Assembly: GCA_023433615.1 (NCBI GenBank)
Contig: JAEZCJ010000047.1
Span: 1-64,000, forward strand
DNA from: Bacillota bacterium
GTDB taxonomy: Bacteria > Bacillota > Bacilli > Paenibacillales > Paenibacillaceae
DNA: 64,000 nucleotides
Direction: 5' to 3'
Within the stretch, counting starts at the first letter, position 1, and each line of letters starts with the position of its first letter. The position numbers and the translations under genes were made by a program. The notes beneath the pieces were generated by a model that searched no databases, had not been told where the DNA came from, and saw only the letters and a program-made list of their open reading frames with translations. Below are positions 23,783 through 30,610 of this stretch, piece by piece.

Positions 23783-24061
23783 CTAGAAGCACCGGGCGCA
23801 GCCGCCGCAGTGGCCGAATCCCCCGCAGCGTGCACAGCCGCAGTGGAAGCCACCGCATTGGAAACCTACGCAAGCGCCAAAGCCGCCGCAGTTGCAGAAC
23901 CCGACGCCGCAACGGAAGAAACCGCCGCCAATGCCGACACACAGACCAACGCACAAGCGTCCGTTAGGATCTTCCTGTCCCTGATAATACGCTGGTGTCA
24001 ATGGAGTTGTCTGGTAATTGGCCACCGGCAGCTGCGAAACCTGTTGATGAAACTCAGTCAT
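23783..24061 (-). CDS. LAP/TOMM precursor peptide, heterocycloanthracin/sonorensin type
   Basis: A 92-residue peptide with a leader and a highly biased core. The leader (residues 1-36) is 'MTEFHQQVSQLPVANYQTTP' and a following Tyr/Gln/Pro stretch ending 'GQEDPNGR'. The core (37-92) contains 13 cysteines (37, 41, 51, 56, 58, 64, 69, 74, 76, 79, 85, 88, 91) spaced by Gly, Phe, Val and small residues and has no Ser or Thr at all, so only thiazol(in)es can form. This matches the Cys-rich heterocycloanthracin/sonorensin precursors. The start at 24061 is chosen for AAAGGTGG eight bases upstream. It is followed by a terminator and then the modification genes on the same strand. Confidence 0.9.
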   Translation of the reverse strand: MTEFHQQVSQLPVANYQTTPLTPAYYQGQEDPNGRLCVGLCVGIGGGFFRCGVGFCNCGGFGACVGFQCGGFHCGCARCGGFGHCGGCARCF

Positions 24062-24118
24062 CTGTAATACCACCTTTGTCGAATTTATAAGCAATCCACG
24101 AATTCCTTCGTGACATGA

Positions 24119-24146
24119 TAACCTATTCCGCAGCCTCCGCACTTGT
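24119..24146 (-). promoter_or_regulatory. Possible sigma-K-like promoter of the LAP precursor
   Basis: On the minus strand AC (24146-24145), 17 bases, then AATAGGTTA (24127-24119) fits the sigma-K pattern AC-N16/17-CATANNNTA with one mismatch in the -10. It lies 57 bases before the start codon. The same arrangement without mismatch precedes the gerP block at 30408. Inference only. Confidence 0.4.
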
Positions 24147-24276
24147 TACTGATGCATCAGCCTATCCAGAAAATGACGGTTCTGCAAATGGACAACTGCC
24201 ATACGCGGTATCCACCCAATCAACATGCGCATCGCGCGAATAGTCTAGAGTATCCTAAGTGAAGGCGGTGAACTTA

Positions 24277-24375
24277 GTGAGCTACCTCAAAGGCTATGGA
24301 TTCACTTCGACGGGTATAATCCTCGTTCTGTACATTCTGTTAGTCATTGTTTTGGCGGCTGGAATTTGCATCTAA
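24277..24375 (+). CDS. YjcZ-family sporulation peptide (copy 1)
   Basis: A 32-residue peptide 'MSYLKGYGFTSTGIILVLYI' followed by a hydrophobic end 'LLVIVLAAGICI'. It matches the tiny single-membrane-span YjcZ family of Bacillales, known as sporulation-associated proteins. The GTG at 24277 is preferred because AAGGCGG lies upstream and it gives the same 32-residue length as copies 2 and 3; a GTG three codons earlier is possible. It is too short for usual gene callers. A terminator follows at 24397. It is divergent from the LAP precursor. Confidence 0.8.
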   Translation: MSYLKGYGFTSTGIILVLYILLVIVLAAGICI

Positions 24376-24396
24376 CTTCATATCCCGATACGCTGT

Positions 24397-24430
24397 GAAC
24401 CAGGCTAACGATGCCTGGTTCTTCATTGTT
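24397..24430 (+). terminator. Terminator of yjcZ copy 1
   Basis: GAACCAGGC and GCCTGGTTC form a nine-base stem with a seven-base loop, followed by TTCATTGTT, 22 bases after the stop. Confidence 0.8.
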
Positions 24431-24446
24431 GTCGAACAGGCGAACG

Positions 24447-24476
24447 AAAAGAGCCTCCTCAGGCTACAAGGAGGCA
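24447..24476 (-). terminator. Terminator of the glycine-rich-tail gene at 24496
   Basis: On the minus strand GCCTCCT ... AGGAGGC pair and are followed by TCTTTTCG, 20 bases after the stop codon. Confidence 0.7.
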
Positions 24477-24495
24477 TTCCTCTATAATGTGTCAA

Positions 24496-24858
24496 TCACC
24501 AGAAAAACGGCGAGGCGAGGAAAGGCAGCAGGAACAAGAACGAAAGGGTTGCGAACGGAAAAAAGAATCTGCTGAAGCCGAAGCCGCCAAGCCCTCCAAA
24601 TCCTCCGAACCCTCCAATTCCAGGGTAAAAGGCGGATGTCTTTGCCTTGCGCTTCCCCTTCTTCTTGGACAGTGCGTTCGGACGAGAAGAAATGCCGGCA
24701 GTCCCGCCGCCTACAAGATATCCGTTAAGAATGATCTGGCCGTCCTTCACCTGCTCCAGAACGCCATAATATCTCGTGCCGTCTTGCAGAACAGCACAGA
24801 TCGGTCTGCCGATGTGACTGAGACAGCTGCTTTCCGTAATGGGATAGATACGTTCCAT
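24496..24858 (-). CDS. Hypothetical protein, small beta-barrel-like N-domain with glycine/phenylalanine-rich tail
   Basis: A 120-residue protein. Residues 1-50 ('HIGRPICAVLQDGTRYYGVLEQVKDGQIILNGYL') look like an Sm/KOW-type strand-turn pattern. A lysine-rich linker (KKKGKRKAK) follows, then a Gly-Phe repeat 'GIGGFGGFGGLGGFGF' and a very hydrophobic end rich in Phe. The same three-part plan is seen in the gene at 33362. Neighbours are sporulation genes, so a spore coat or spore surface role is possible, but I do not recognise a characterised family. The AGGAG site lies 16 bases before the ATG, which is unusually far, so the start is less certain. Confidence 0.7.
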   Translation of the reverse strand: MERIYPITESSCLSHIGRPICAVLQDGTRYYGVLEQVKDGQIILNGYLVGGGTAGISSRPNALSKKKGKRKAKTSAFYPGIGGFGGFGGLGGFGFSRFFFPFATLSFLFLLPFLASPFFW

Positions 24859-24971
24859 TGGAGAGAGATCACCACTCCTTATGCTTGATTACTTGTCCTA
24901 GGAAATCCCTTGGGACCTGAACATGCACCGGCGAATATACATGAATATCTTTAAGAATGTTGGTGATTGAC

Positions 24972-25430
24972 ATGAGTGATCGTAACGCGATCGATAGGAA
25001 GGATTTCCGCAAAAAAATGCTCGAAAACTTTCCGTTTCTGCCGAAGCAATTTATGGATGTCGACCCGACCAATGGCGCTTCATGGGTGAGCGACTACGTT
25101 CAGAAACAGCTGGAGCGTGCATTCTCGAATACGACGATGGAGTTCCCGTTCAAGAGCAAGCTGAATTACGATGTCGTCGAAACCCACCGCAGTATCATCC
25201 TCAGATTGCATGTTCCGGAAGATATTTCACCGCATGAAGTGAGAATGTCGTTGGACGCGCACTTGGTTCGCATCGCGTTGCCGTCCGGCGACAAGCAGGA
25301 TATTACCCTCAAGAAGCCGGTTAACCCGAAGCGAGCAACGGCGAGATACAAGAACCGCATTCTGGAACTGATCATGCCGAAAGTGCGATACAAGCGGAGG
25401 CTTCACGAAGTAATCGTTGAAGATGCATGA
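24972..25430 (+). CDS. GerT-like Hsp20/alpha-crystallin-family protein
   Basis: A 152-residue protein with an alpha-crystallin-like beta-sandwich in residues 55-150 ('YDVVETHRSIILRLHVPEDISPHEVRMSLDAHLVRIALP', then 'ILELIMPKVRYKRR'), preceded by a helical N-terminal part ('FRKKMLENFPFLPKQFM'). Spore-formers have such proteins in the spore coat (GerT, CotM). The classical C-terminal IXI motif is absent. The start at 24972 (GGTGA upstream) is preferred to an in-frame ATG five codons before. It diverges from the glycine-rich gene and ends at a strong terminator, in the midst of sporulation genes. Confidence 0.75.
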   Translation: MSDRNAIDRKDFRKKMLENFPFLPKQFMDVDPTNGASWVSDYVQKQLERAFSNTTMEFPFKSKLNYDVVETHRSIILRLHVPEDISPHEVRMSLDAHLVRIALPSGDKQDITLKKPVNPKRATARYKNRILELIMPKVRYKRRLHEVIVEDA

Positions 25431-25448
25431 TGCGGACCGGAAGCGTGT

Positions 25449-25484
25449 AACGCCCCGTCAGAAGTTTCCAACGGGGCGTTCGCG
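25449..25484. terminator. Two-way terminator between gerT-like and yjcZ copy 2
   Basis: AACGCCCCGT and ACGGGGCGTT form a ten-base stem between two convergent genes. Confidence 0.8.
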
Positions 25485-25501
25485 TTACGAGCAGTCGTAT
25501 A

Positions 25502-25600
25502 TTATATGAATACGTTTCTCGTTACAATGACCAACAGGATATACAATACCAGGATGACACCCGTGGAAGTAAACAGACCAGCACGACCGATACAGCTCAT
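25502..25600 (-). CDS. YjcZ-family sporulation peptide (copy 2)
   Basis: A 32-residue peptide that starts 'MSCIGRAGLFTSTGVILVLY' and ends 'ILLVIVTRNVFI'. It has one hydrophobic helix and the FTSTG(I/V)ILVL motif shared with copies 1 and 3. A strong GGAGGAG site lies upstream, and a CATACATTA element 42 bases before the start matches the sigma-K -10 consensus. Established knowledge: YjcZ-type peptides are made during sporulation; their molecular role is unknown. Confidence 0.85.
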   Translation of the reverse strand: MSCIGRAGLFTSTGVILVLYILLVIVTRNVFI

Positions 25601-25641
25601 TGAAGATCTCCTCCTTTTGTTGTTTGATCAGCTTTCAAGAG

Positions 25642-25650
25642 TAATGTATG
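25642..25650 (-). promoter_or_regulatory. Sigma-K-like -10 element before yjcZ copy 2
   Basis: CATACATTA on the minus strand fits CATANNNTA and is embedded in a block (GCATACATTA, two bases, TTG) repeated before copy 3. No convincing -35 AC is seen at 16-17 bases. Confidence 0.5.
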
Positions 25651-25747
25651 CGAGAAGGTCCGTAGGAATCTAAGCAGATGTACCCCATCAATTAAAGTTA
25701 GTTAATTGCCTAATTCTTGATTATATGTCGGCAGCGAGGCGATAACG

Positions 25748-26119
25748 ATGTTCATGCATGCGGGCGGTCCTGCCCATGCCCACTTCTTTCATGGAATGAC
25801 AACCATGAATCTCAACCATGCCCATCTACTGGTGCTCTTTACGTATCCCAATAACGGCTATTCGGATGACGGCCATATCCATCGGTATCAGGGGATTACC
25901 CGCTACAAGCAAGGGCATTTTCATCGATTCGAAGGACTGACCGGTCCAGCCATTGCGCTTCCGGGCGGCAGTCACCTGCACCGTATCGATAACGAGGTAG
26001 ACGAGGAGCCGTTCCGACTGCAAGGCGGCTATTATACGACCGTTAGCAGCATACCGCGGCATCGGCATCGATTTGGCGGTATGACCGGCATTCCAATCGG
26101 CTATGACCCTTCATTCTGA
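25748..26119 (+). CDS. YmaF-family histidine-rich protein
   Basis: A 123-residue cytoplasmic protein with many paired histidines arranged in repeats: 'HAGGPAHAHFFHG', 'GHIHRYQGIT', 'QGHFHRFEGLTG', 'GSHLHRI', 'RHRHRFGGMTG'. The H-x-H-R-(F/Y)-x-G unit occurs several times and suggests metal binding. This pattern matches the YmaF family of Bacillales, whose function is not established. It precedes the pyruvate-kinase-like gene by 21 bases on the same strand and may be co-transcribed with it. Confidence 0.85.
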   Translation: MFMHAGGPAHAHFFHGMTTMNLNHAHLLVLFTYPNNGYSDDGHIHRYQGITRYKQGHFHRFEGLTGPAIALPGGSHLHRIDNEVDEEPFRLQGGYYTTVSSIPRHRHRFGGMTGIPIGYDPSF

Positions 26120-26140
26120 CTATTCTAAGGAGGCAATGAC

Positions 26141-27889
26141 GTGATTGGGGAGATTCAGCGCAATGATGCACATCGCGTCTGGGATATTTATCATAAGGTT
26201 GTACGAAGTCTGGAACGAACTCTACCCCTCTACCCGACTGCTCCGCAACAGTACAGCGCTCGGAATCTATTGGCCTACCTTGCTTACAAACAGCATGTAA
26301 CGACCGAATTCCTGACGGTTATCAAGGAAAGGGGACTCACGATCAGTACCTGGGAGCATATGGTACATAGTCTTGCATTATGCTGCGTGAACGCCGGGCT
26401 TATGAAGCCCCCGGATCGATACCCTAGCCTCTCCTCCCCGCTAGAAGCACGCAGCGCAGCACTATTCGGCGTGAGACGGGATTCCCGCTCTCCACATATC
26501 ATGCTTACGCTAGACACCGGAATTGCGAATCCGCAAACGTTGGAAAGACTGTTGATGAACGGGATGTCAATCGCCAGAATCAATTGCGCGCACGACGATG
26601 CAGCGTCCTGGCTTCAGATGATCGCGAACATCAGGCAAGCGGAGAAACAATTGCGCGCACAGGGCCTATATGAACATCGTGCATGTAAAGTCATGATGGA
26701 TCTGGCCGGCCCCAAGATTAGAATCCAGACGGTCGTAAAAGAAACCTCCGTCATAAAAATCGGGAATACAGCTATCGGACTCATAACTTCGGTAGATACG
26801 ATGGACGCAACTTCCGACCGCAATATCGACTTCTATATCTCGGTCTCTCGGCTTCACGAACCGATGAAGCTGCTTGCCGGCGACCAATTGACATTTCGCG
26901 ACCGACGCAACAAGAAACGCAGTATGACGGTCACTCGCGTTACGCCCCAACACGTCTATGTGCAGGCAAACCAACCTGCCTACATAGGCGAAGGAACACG
27001 ATTAACGAACAATGAGAAGCAGTTGTTCATGGACATCGTTCGCGTCCGCTTAAACGGTTCGCAAGTGAGAGTGAGCGAGAATGATAGGATTAGAGTATTG
27101 CGCAAACCCATGCAAGAGACTTCAATGACCCCTGACGAAATCGTCTGTTTGACAGTGAATCTCCCCCATTCATTATCACCCGTCATGGCAGGGCATTCCG
27201 TTTACTTCGATGACGGTAAAGCGCAAGGGAAAGTGATCGCCAGTACGGATGCATACTTCGACGTCGAAATCGTATCGCCTCGATCGCCGGTCGCGATCTC
27301 TTCGGGTAACGGGATTAATTTTCCGGATACGGATCTGAGCGGCTCGAGCGGAACGCTTACGGATAAGGACATACGCGACTTATCCTTTATAAGCAGACAC
27401 GCCGACATCGTCGGCCTTTCGTTCCTTCATCATCCGGACGATCTTCGGGCAATCGGTCGAACGATTCAGCACGCGAATCCCGAGCTGGCAATCGTTGCGA
27501 AGATCGAGACGAAGCATGCCGTTCAGAACTTCTCTAACCTGTTGTTTGAGGGTTTGGCGTTCAAGCGATTCGGGGTTATGATTGCCAGAGGAGATTTGGC
27601 CATCGAGGCAGGTTTTCGACATCTATCCGTCATTCAAGAAGAAATTCTGCCGATGTGCAGAGCGGCACATCTGCCTGTCATACTTGCCACACAAATTCTG
27701 GATACGTTCGCCAAGAAAGGAATGCCTACGCGGCCCGAATTGTCCGACCTGTCCTTCGGCAGCGAATTCGACTGTATCATGTTAAACAAAGGGCCCTATA
27801 TGGTGAATGTCGTGAACTTTATTGCCGAGACTTTCGTCATGCTCGCTCAGATGAAGAGCAATGAACAGTCGATTACAAGGCCGGAATAA
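26141..27889 (+). CDS. Pyruvate-kinase-like protein without C-terminal domain
   Basis: A 582-residue protein. Residues 1-110 are an unassigned helical extension. From about 125 it follows the A domain of pyruvate kinase: 'IMLTLDTG', 'ARINCAHDD' (normally ARxNfSHg), 'MMDLAGPKIRIQT' (DLxGPKIR), then a B-domain insertion, 'IVAKIETKHAVQNF' (the KIE strand), 'MIARGDLAIEAGF' and 'VILATQILDTFAKKGMPTRPELSDL'. The usual 'MLSGET' is 'MLNKGPY' and the protein stops there, so the allosteric C domain is missing. Start GTG with AAGGAGG seven bases upstream. Catalysis is plausible but altered; the neighbours suggest a sporulation context. Confidence 0.82.
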   Translation: MIGEIQRNDAHRVWDIYHKVVRSLERTLPLYPTAPQQYSARNLLAYLAYKQHVTTEFLTVIKERGLTISTWEHMVHSLALCCVNAGLMKPPDRYPSLSSPLEARSAALFGVRRDSRSPHIMLTLDTGIANPQTLERLLMNGMSIARINCAHDDAASWLQMIANIRQAEKQLRAQGLYEHRACKVMMDLAGPKIRIQTVVKETSVIKIGNTAIGLITSVDTMDATSDRNIDFYISVSRLHEPMKLLAGDQLTFRDRRNKKRSMTVTRVTPQHVYVQANQPAYIGEGTRLTNNEKQLFMDIVRVRLNGSQVRVSENDRIRVLRKPMQETSMTPDEIVCLTVNLPHSLSPVMAGHSVYFDDGKAQGKVIASTDAYFDVEIVSPRSPVAISSGNGINFPDTDLSGSSGTLTDKDIRDLSFISRHADIVGLSFLHHPDDLRAIGRTIQHANPELAIVAKIETKHAVQNFSNLLFEGLAFKRFGVMIARGDLAIEAGFRHLSVIQEEILPMCRAAHLPVILATQILDTFAKKGMPTRPELSDLSFGSEFDCIMLNKGPYMVNVVNFIAETFVMLAQMKSNEQSITRPE

Positions 27890-27900
27890 CTTCAATTGTC

Positions 27901-27931
27901 CTGGGAATGCCTGCTTGCAGGTTATTCCCAG
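27901..27931. terminator. Two-way terminator between pyruvate-kinase-like gene and gerP block
   Basis: CTGGGAAT-GCCTGC and GCAGG-TTATTCCCAG form a long stem with a two-base loop between convergent genes. Confidence 0.75.
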
Positions 27932-27969
27932 AACTCTCGCGGCAGCTTGTCCGGCTTAATGACAGCCAT

Positions 27970-28371
27970 TCATCTGTTCGCATTCTCTTCGACAACCGTG
28001 TCCTGCGTGTCGGGGAGCAGCTGGCGGATATGTTTCGTGCGGTTCGTCGCATCTACGACGCCGACATTGCCGATCTGCAAGACGGAAGAAGTCGATATGC
28101 CGTAGATATCGATGCTCCGGACCCGTATGGCAGGGATTCGGTTGCGGATATCGAGGTCGACACGTTCTGTAGATTGAATGCGCGCGAAGGACTGCCGGAA
28201 GATGGGGAACTGCTCCAGATTCCCTTCATTGCCGAGATATACGGAGCGTTCTCTTTGAACGGCGAACACCTGAGAGTCGGGAAACATGCTCCCGATCTCC
28301 CCGACGTGCACGACCGAAGACAGCAGCAAGGAACGCACTTTGACATCGCCTACGATAGCCGTACGAATCAT
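27970..28371 (-). CDS. gerPE: Spore germination protein GerPE
   Basis: A 133-residue protein. Its N-terminal 'RTAIVGDVKVRSLLLSSVVHVGEIG' and C-terminal 'IDIYGISTSSVLQIGNVGVVDA' are the GerPE landmarks (the '(S/T)SVLQIG' motif is shared by GerPB). In Bacillus the GerP proteins make the spore coat permeable to germinants and are made in the mother cell late in sporulation. The ATG overlaps the gerPD stop by four bases. It is the last gene of the block on the minus strand. Confidence 0.88.
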   Translation of the reverse strand: MIRTAIVGDVKVRSLLLSSVVHVGEIGSMFPDSQVFAVQRERSVYLGNEGNLEQFPIFRQSFARIQSTERVDLDIRNRIPAIRVRSIDIYGISTSSVLQIGNVGVVDATNRTKHIRQLLPDTQDTVVEENANR

Positions 28372-28562
28372 GCCGACTCCGGCGCGAAAGGAACGAGCGG
28401 TCCGATAATCAGCGATTCGGGAGGGGTATCGAAGATGGATGAGGCATGAATGGAGGCCGTATCGCCGATCAGGACGACGGACGAGCCTCCAACGCCTAGT
28501 ATTCGAATGGAATCGACAGCAAGATTGTAGTTATAGACTTGCAGTTGAACGTTCTCCTCCAC
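28368..28562 (-). CDS. gerPD: Spore germination protein GerPD
   Basis: A 64-residue protein with the GerPD signature 'ILGVGGSSVVLIGDTASI' and 'SIFDTPPESLIIGPLVPF', which is nearly invariant in the family. It lies between gerPB and gerPE, with gerPC absent from its usual place between gerPB and gerPD. The start is supported by GGAGGAGA upstream. Its stop overlaps gerPE by four bases. Confidence 0.92.
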   Translation of the reverse strand: MEENVQLQVYNYNLAVDSIRILGVGGSSVVLIGDTASIHASSIFDTPPESLIIGPLVPFAPESA

Positions 28563-28600
28563 ATGTACCCCGCCCTTCGCCTACCCTATTCATCTTGATT

Positions 28601-28807
28601 CTATAACGAACGTTCCGCCCGGAACGGGACAAATGAGATTTCCTCCGCCCCCGTTCCCGCCTCAGGTGCCGGCTCCGTAAAGCCACCGGTATTGTACAAA
28701 TTCGACAGTGACTTCACCACGCCAGCCGTTCCGATTTGCAGCACGGAGGAGTTCGATAGGCCGTTGATACGTATGCAGTGGATCGTAATCGACTGGTGTA
28801 CGATCAT
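28601..28807 (-). CDS. gerPB: Spore germination protein GerPB
   Basis: A 68-residue protein with the hallmark 'SSVLQIGTAGVVKSLSNLYN' followed by 'TGGFTEPAPEAG'. In Bacillus, gerPB is the second gene of the operon, and here it directly follows the GerPA-type gene, its ATG overlapping that stop by one base. The C-terminal tail after the proline-rich end is polar and short. It is probably a spore-coat component needed for germinant access. Confidence 0.93.
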   Translation of the reverse strand: MIVHQSITIHCIRINGLSNSSVLQIGTAGVVKSLSNLYNTGGFTEPAPEAGTGAEEISFVPFRAERSL

Positions 28808-29037
28808 CAGACAACGCTAGCCCCCTTGGTGATCGAATCGTCCACAACGTCGGCATCATAGGTTTGCGTCGAGCTTACGCCGTTATTCGTCACCGGCAAG
28901 TCCCCTGTGTTGAAAGATCCCGATCCTGCGAACGTCTTCGAAGTACTCTGGGGCGAGAGGATAAGAGCGTCACCAAACTGAACCAGCCCTCCGGAACCGA
29001 TACTGATGATTTTCACGTTTCCAACGATTGCCGGCAT
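28807..29037 (-). CDS. gerPA: Spore germination protein GerPA (GerPA/GerPF family)
   Basis: A 76-residue protein with 'MPAIVGNVKIISIGSGGLVQ' then 'FGDALILSPQSTSKTFAGSG' and 'FNTGDLPVTNN', the GerPA/GerPF pattern. The ATG at 29037 (AAGGTGG eight bases upstream) is preferred over a GTG four codons earlier. It opens the classical part of the block (A-B-D-E). The 67-base gap behind the zinc-ribbon gene contains a small ATGAAC/GTTCAT hairpin and may have its own promoter. It is called gerPA by position; gerPF would look very similar. Confidence 0.88.
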   Translation of the reverse strand: MPAIVGNVKIISIGSGGLVQFGDALILSPQSTSKTFAGSGSFNTGDLPVTNNGVSSTQTYDADVVDDSITKGASVV

Positions 29038-29104
29038 TTGATAATCCACCTTCTTCCCCGTTTAAATATATGAACGGATCCTGTTCATCATGCAGATTTC
29101 GCCT

Positions 29105-29401
29105 TTACGCTCCGAAGAAGCGATGGGAGAACCAGTTCATCTCCGCAAGTTCATCCTCTTGAAGCACCTTGTTCTCATAGTAGGGCGTATGCAGCAGCCC
29201 GGCTTTAACGAATGTAGTGGCGGAACCGCACTTGGGACAAAAGACATCCTGAGGTCCGCATACGTTGTCGCACGGATCGTCCAATAAAGTGCCCGTATCG
29301 CAGCAGCGGTTAATGACGGGAGCGCCGCAGCTTGCGCAGTAGCTGCTCCCTTTATTGAAAGAGTATCCGCAACGAACGCAATTCTGGTCTTTAGCCGGCA
29401 T
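29105..29401 (-). CDS. Zinc-ribbon protein within the gerP block
   Basis: A 98-residue protein with three metal-binding pairs: 'CVRCGYSF' with 'CASCGAP', then 'NRCC', 'CDNVCG' and 'CPKCGSA'. These would form at least two rubredoxin-like knuckles. After residue 65 there is an ordinary helical tail ending 'EMNWFSHRFFGA'. It overlaps the GerPC-like gene by 11 bases, so the two are translationally coupled. Zinc-ribbon genes are not part of the described gerP operon, so its role is unknown; a structural coat protein is one option. Confidence 0.78.
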   Translation of the reverse strand: MPAKDQNCVRCGYSFNKGSSYCASCGAPVINRCCDTGTLLDDPCDNVCGPQDVFCPKCGSATTFVKAGLLHTPYYENKVLQEDELAEMNWFSHRFFGA

Positions 29402-29717
29402 TCGGGTTCAACCCGCTCTCATTCTGAAGATGCTCCAGGTGTACGGGCTTCGAGACTTCGTTCCCGCTATCCTTGCCCAGCCACGCCTCGACTTGTTCGG
29501 GGTCGGCTAGCGAAGTAAGTCCCACATTCAGCGTGCCGGACAACTCGCTAACGCTCAATTCCTGAACCTTATATTGAATGGAACCGATGTTTACGGGCTT
29601 GAGCTGCGCGATCGACTCCTTCAAGGTCTGTACTTCTCTTTCCGCCAACAACGCACGATCCTCCAGGGCTCGGATGCGTTGTTCCAGATGTTGAATGAAC
29701 GAATGATACGTATACAT
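29391..29717 (-). CDS. Short GerPC-like protein
   Basis: A 108-residue protein. An N-terminal coiled coil ('FIQHLEQRIRALEDRALLAEREVQTLKESIAQL') is followed by the GerPC strand pattern 'IGSIQYKVQELSVSELSGTLNVGLT'. It lacks the long C-terminal region of the complete GerPC at 32587, which has the same 'IGTIEYKFDQLKVENLNGTLVIGL' core. The start at 29717 is set by a perfect GGAGGAGGAAGG site; an extension upstream is not homologous. Probably a duplicated and shortened paralogue. Confidence 0.78.
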   Translation of the reverse strand: MYTYHSFIQHLEQRIRALEDRALLAEREVQTLKESIAQLKPVNIGSIQYKVQELSVSELSGTLNVGLTSLADPEQVEAWLGKDSGNEVSKPVHLEHLQNESGLNPNAG

Positions 29718-29785
29718 GGACCTTCCTCCTCCTTCTCTCGAACCATTGCCCATAAGGAACCAGTCGGACCAAGATTCACGGACGA

Positions 29786-30160
29786 TCACGGGGTCGGGGG
29801 GTGGATCGGCGCGAATGTAGAGCTTCCTGTTCCGCCTGCTGGCGCTGCGGAAGCCGGCGTTTGAATCGGCGGAAAGGACGGTGTAGATGCGGAGAAGGAC
29901 GGGATATGAGGCAACTTGGGCGCTTTAGGTGTTTTCGGCGGTTTGAAAGGAAGCGTCTGAGGGAAACCGGCCGCGGATACAGGCGAAGGAAAAGAACCGA
30001 CGGGGTTCAATTGTCCCTCAATCTGGACCGACTCGGATGTCGGCGCCTCGGGATAGTTCGTTGTGGTGGAGTTATTCCTGCATAGGATCGTTTTGCCGAC
30101 ATTCAAAGAAGCGATGTTCGTGATGATGTTTATTTTGATCATTCCTATGTTAATCTGCAT
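29786..30160 (-). CDS. GerP-type protein with proline-rich C-terminal tail
   Basis: A 124-residue protein. Residues 1-35 ('MIKINIITNIASLNVGKTILCRNNS') resemble the start of GerPF/GerPB-like proteins. The rest is a low-complexity tail rich in Pro, Ser, Ala and Lys ('FKPPKTPKAPKLPHIPSF', 'PSFPPIQTPASAAPAGG') without predicted fold. It follows the first gerP-like gene by nine bases with GGAGG upstream, so it is co-transcribed. The tail may act as a flexible linker within the coat; I know no direct equivalent. Confidence 0.7.
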   Translation of the reverse strand: MQINIGMIKINIITNIASLNVGKTILCRNNSTTTNYPEAPTSESVQIEGQLNPVGSFPSPVSAAGFPQTLPFKPPKTPKAPKLPHIPSFSASTPSFPPIQTPASAAPAGGTGSSTFAPIHPPTP

Positions 30161-30169
30161 GCCGACCTC

Positions 30170-30385
30170 CTACACCTGGCTATTGGGCTGATCCCATACG
30201 TCGCTGTCCGCAACCTTATTCACTTCGCTGGTTATCCCCAAGCTTCCGTCGCCGATTACGGAGAATCCGCCGATACTTTTCTGGTTAGCTGCGTGACCTT
30301 TATGCAACGTATTGCCGAAGTTAATAGACCCATTGGATGAAATGCTGGTTATTTTGATGTTGAAGATATTGTTCACGGTGGGCAT
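30170..30385 (-). CDS. GerPA/GerPF-family spore germination protein (first gene of block)
   Basis: A 71-residue protein: 'MPTVNNIFNIKITSISSNGS' then 'INFGNTLHKGHAANQKSIGG' with 'VADSDVWDQPNS' near the end. It belongs to the GerPA/PF superfamily branch with the 'NxxSxxNFGxT' strand and the D(x)DQP tail. A sigma-K-like promoter (30408-30435) stands directly upstream, so expression in the late mother cell is expected. GGAGG lies nine bases before the ATG. It leads the novel half of the block. Confidence 0.8.
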   Translation of the reverse strand: MPTVNNIFNIKITSISSNGSINFGNTLHKGHAANQKSIGGFSVIGDGSLGITSEVNKVADSDVWDQPNSQV

Positions 30386-30407
30386 ATAACCATTCCTCCA
30401 ATCCCTC

Positions 30408-30435
30408 TATCTTATGGGTGACGGCATCGTTTCGT
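30408..30435 (-). promoter_or_regulatory. Sigma-K-type promoter of the gerP block
   Basis: On the minus strand AC (30435-30434), 17 bases, then CATAAGATA (30416-30408) matches the sigma-K consensus AC-N16/17-CATANNNTA exactly, 22 bases before the first gerP-like gene. gerP operons are known to be sigma-K controlled. Confidence 0.65.
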
Positions 30436-30610
30436 TACGCTTCTCGCGATTTTTATGGGCAGCAATACCGAATGGTGGCGTGATGGGCACGGCAATAGCA
30501 CGCCCTGCTGCATGCTGCATGGCCGATTAACCATTCCAAGCTCGTAGGCGTATACTGGTGCGAGCATCCGCGACAATCGCGCTCAAATATGGAGGAAATG
30601 AGGGAATCTA

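Noticed and set aside
23783..23950. Repetitive GCC/GCA-rich stretch that could look like a repeat array
   Set aside because: It is the Cys-Gly-rich core of the LAP precursor read on the opposite strand; no constant repeat/spacer structure as in CRISPR.
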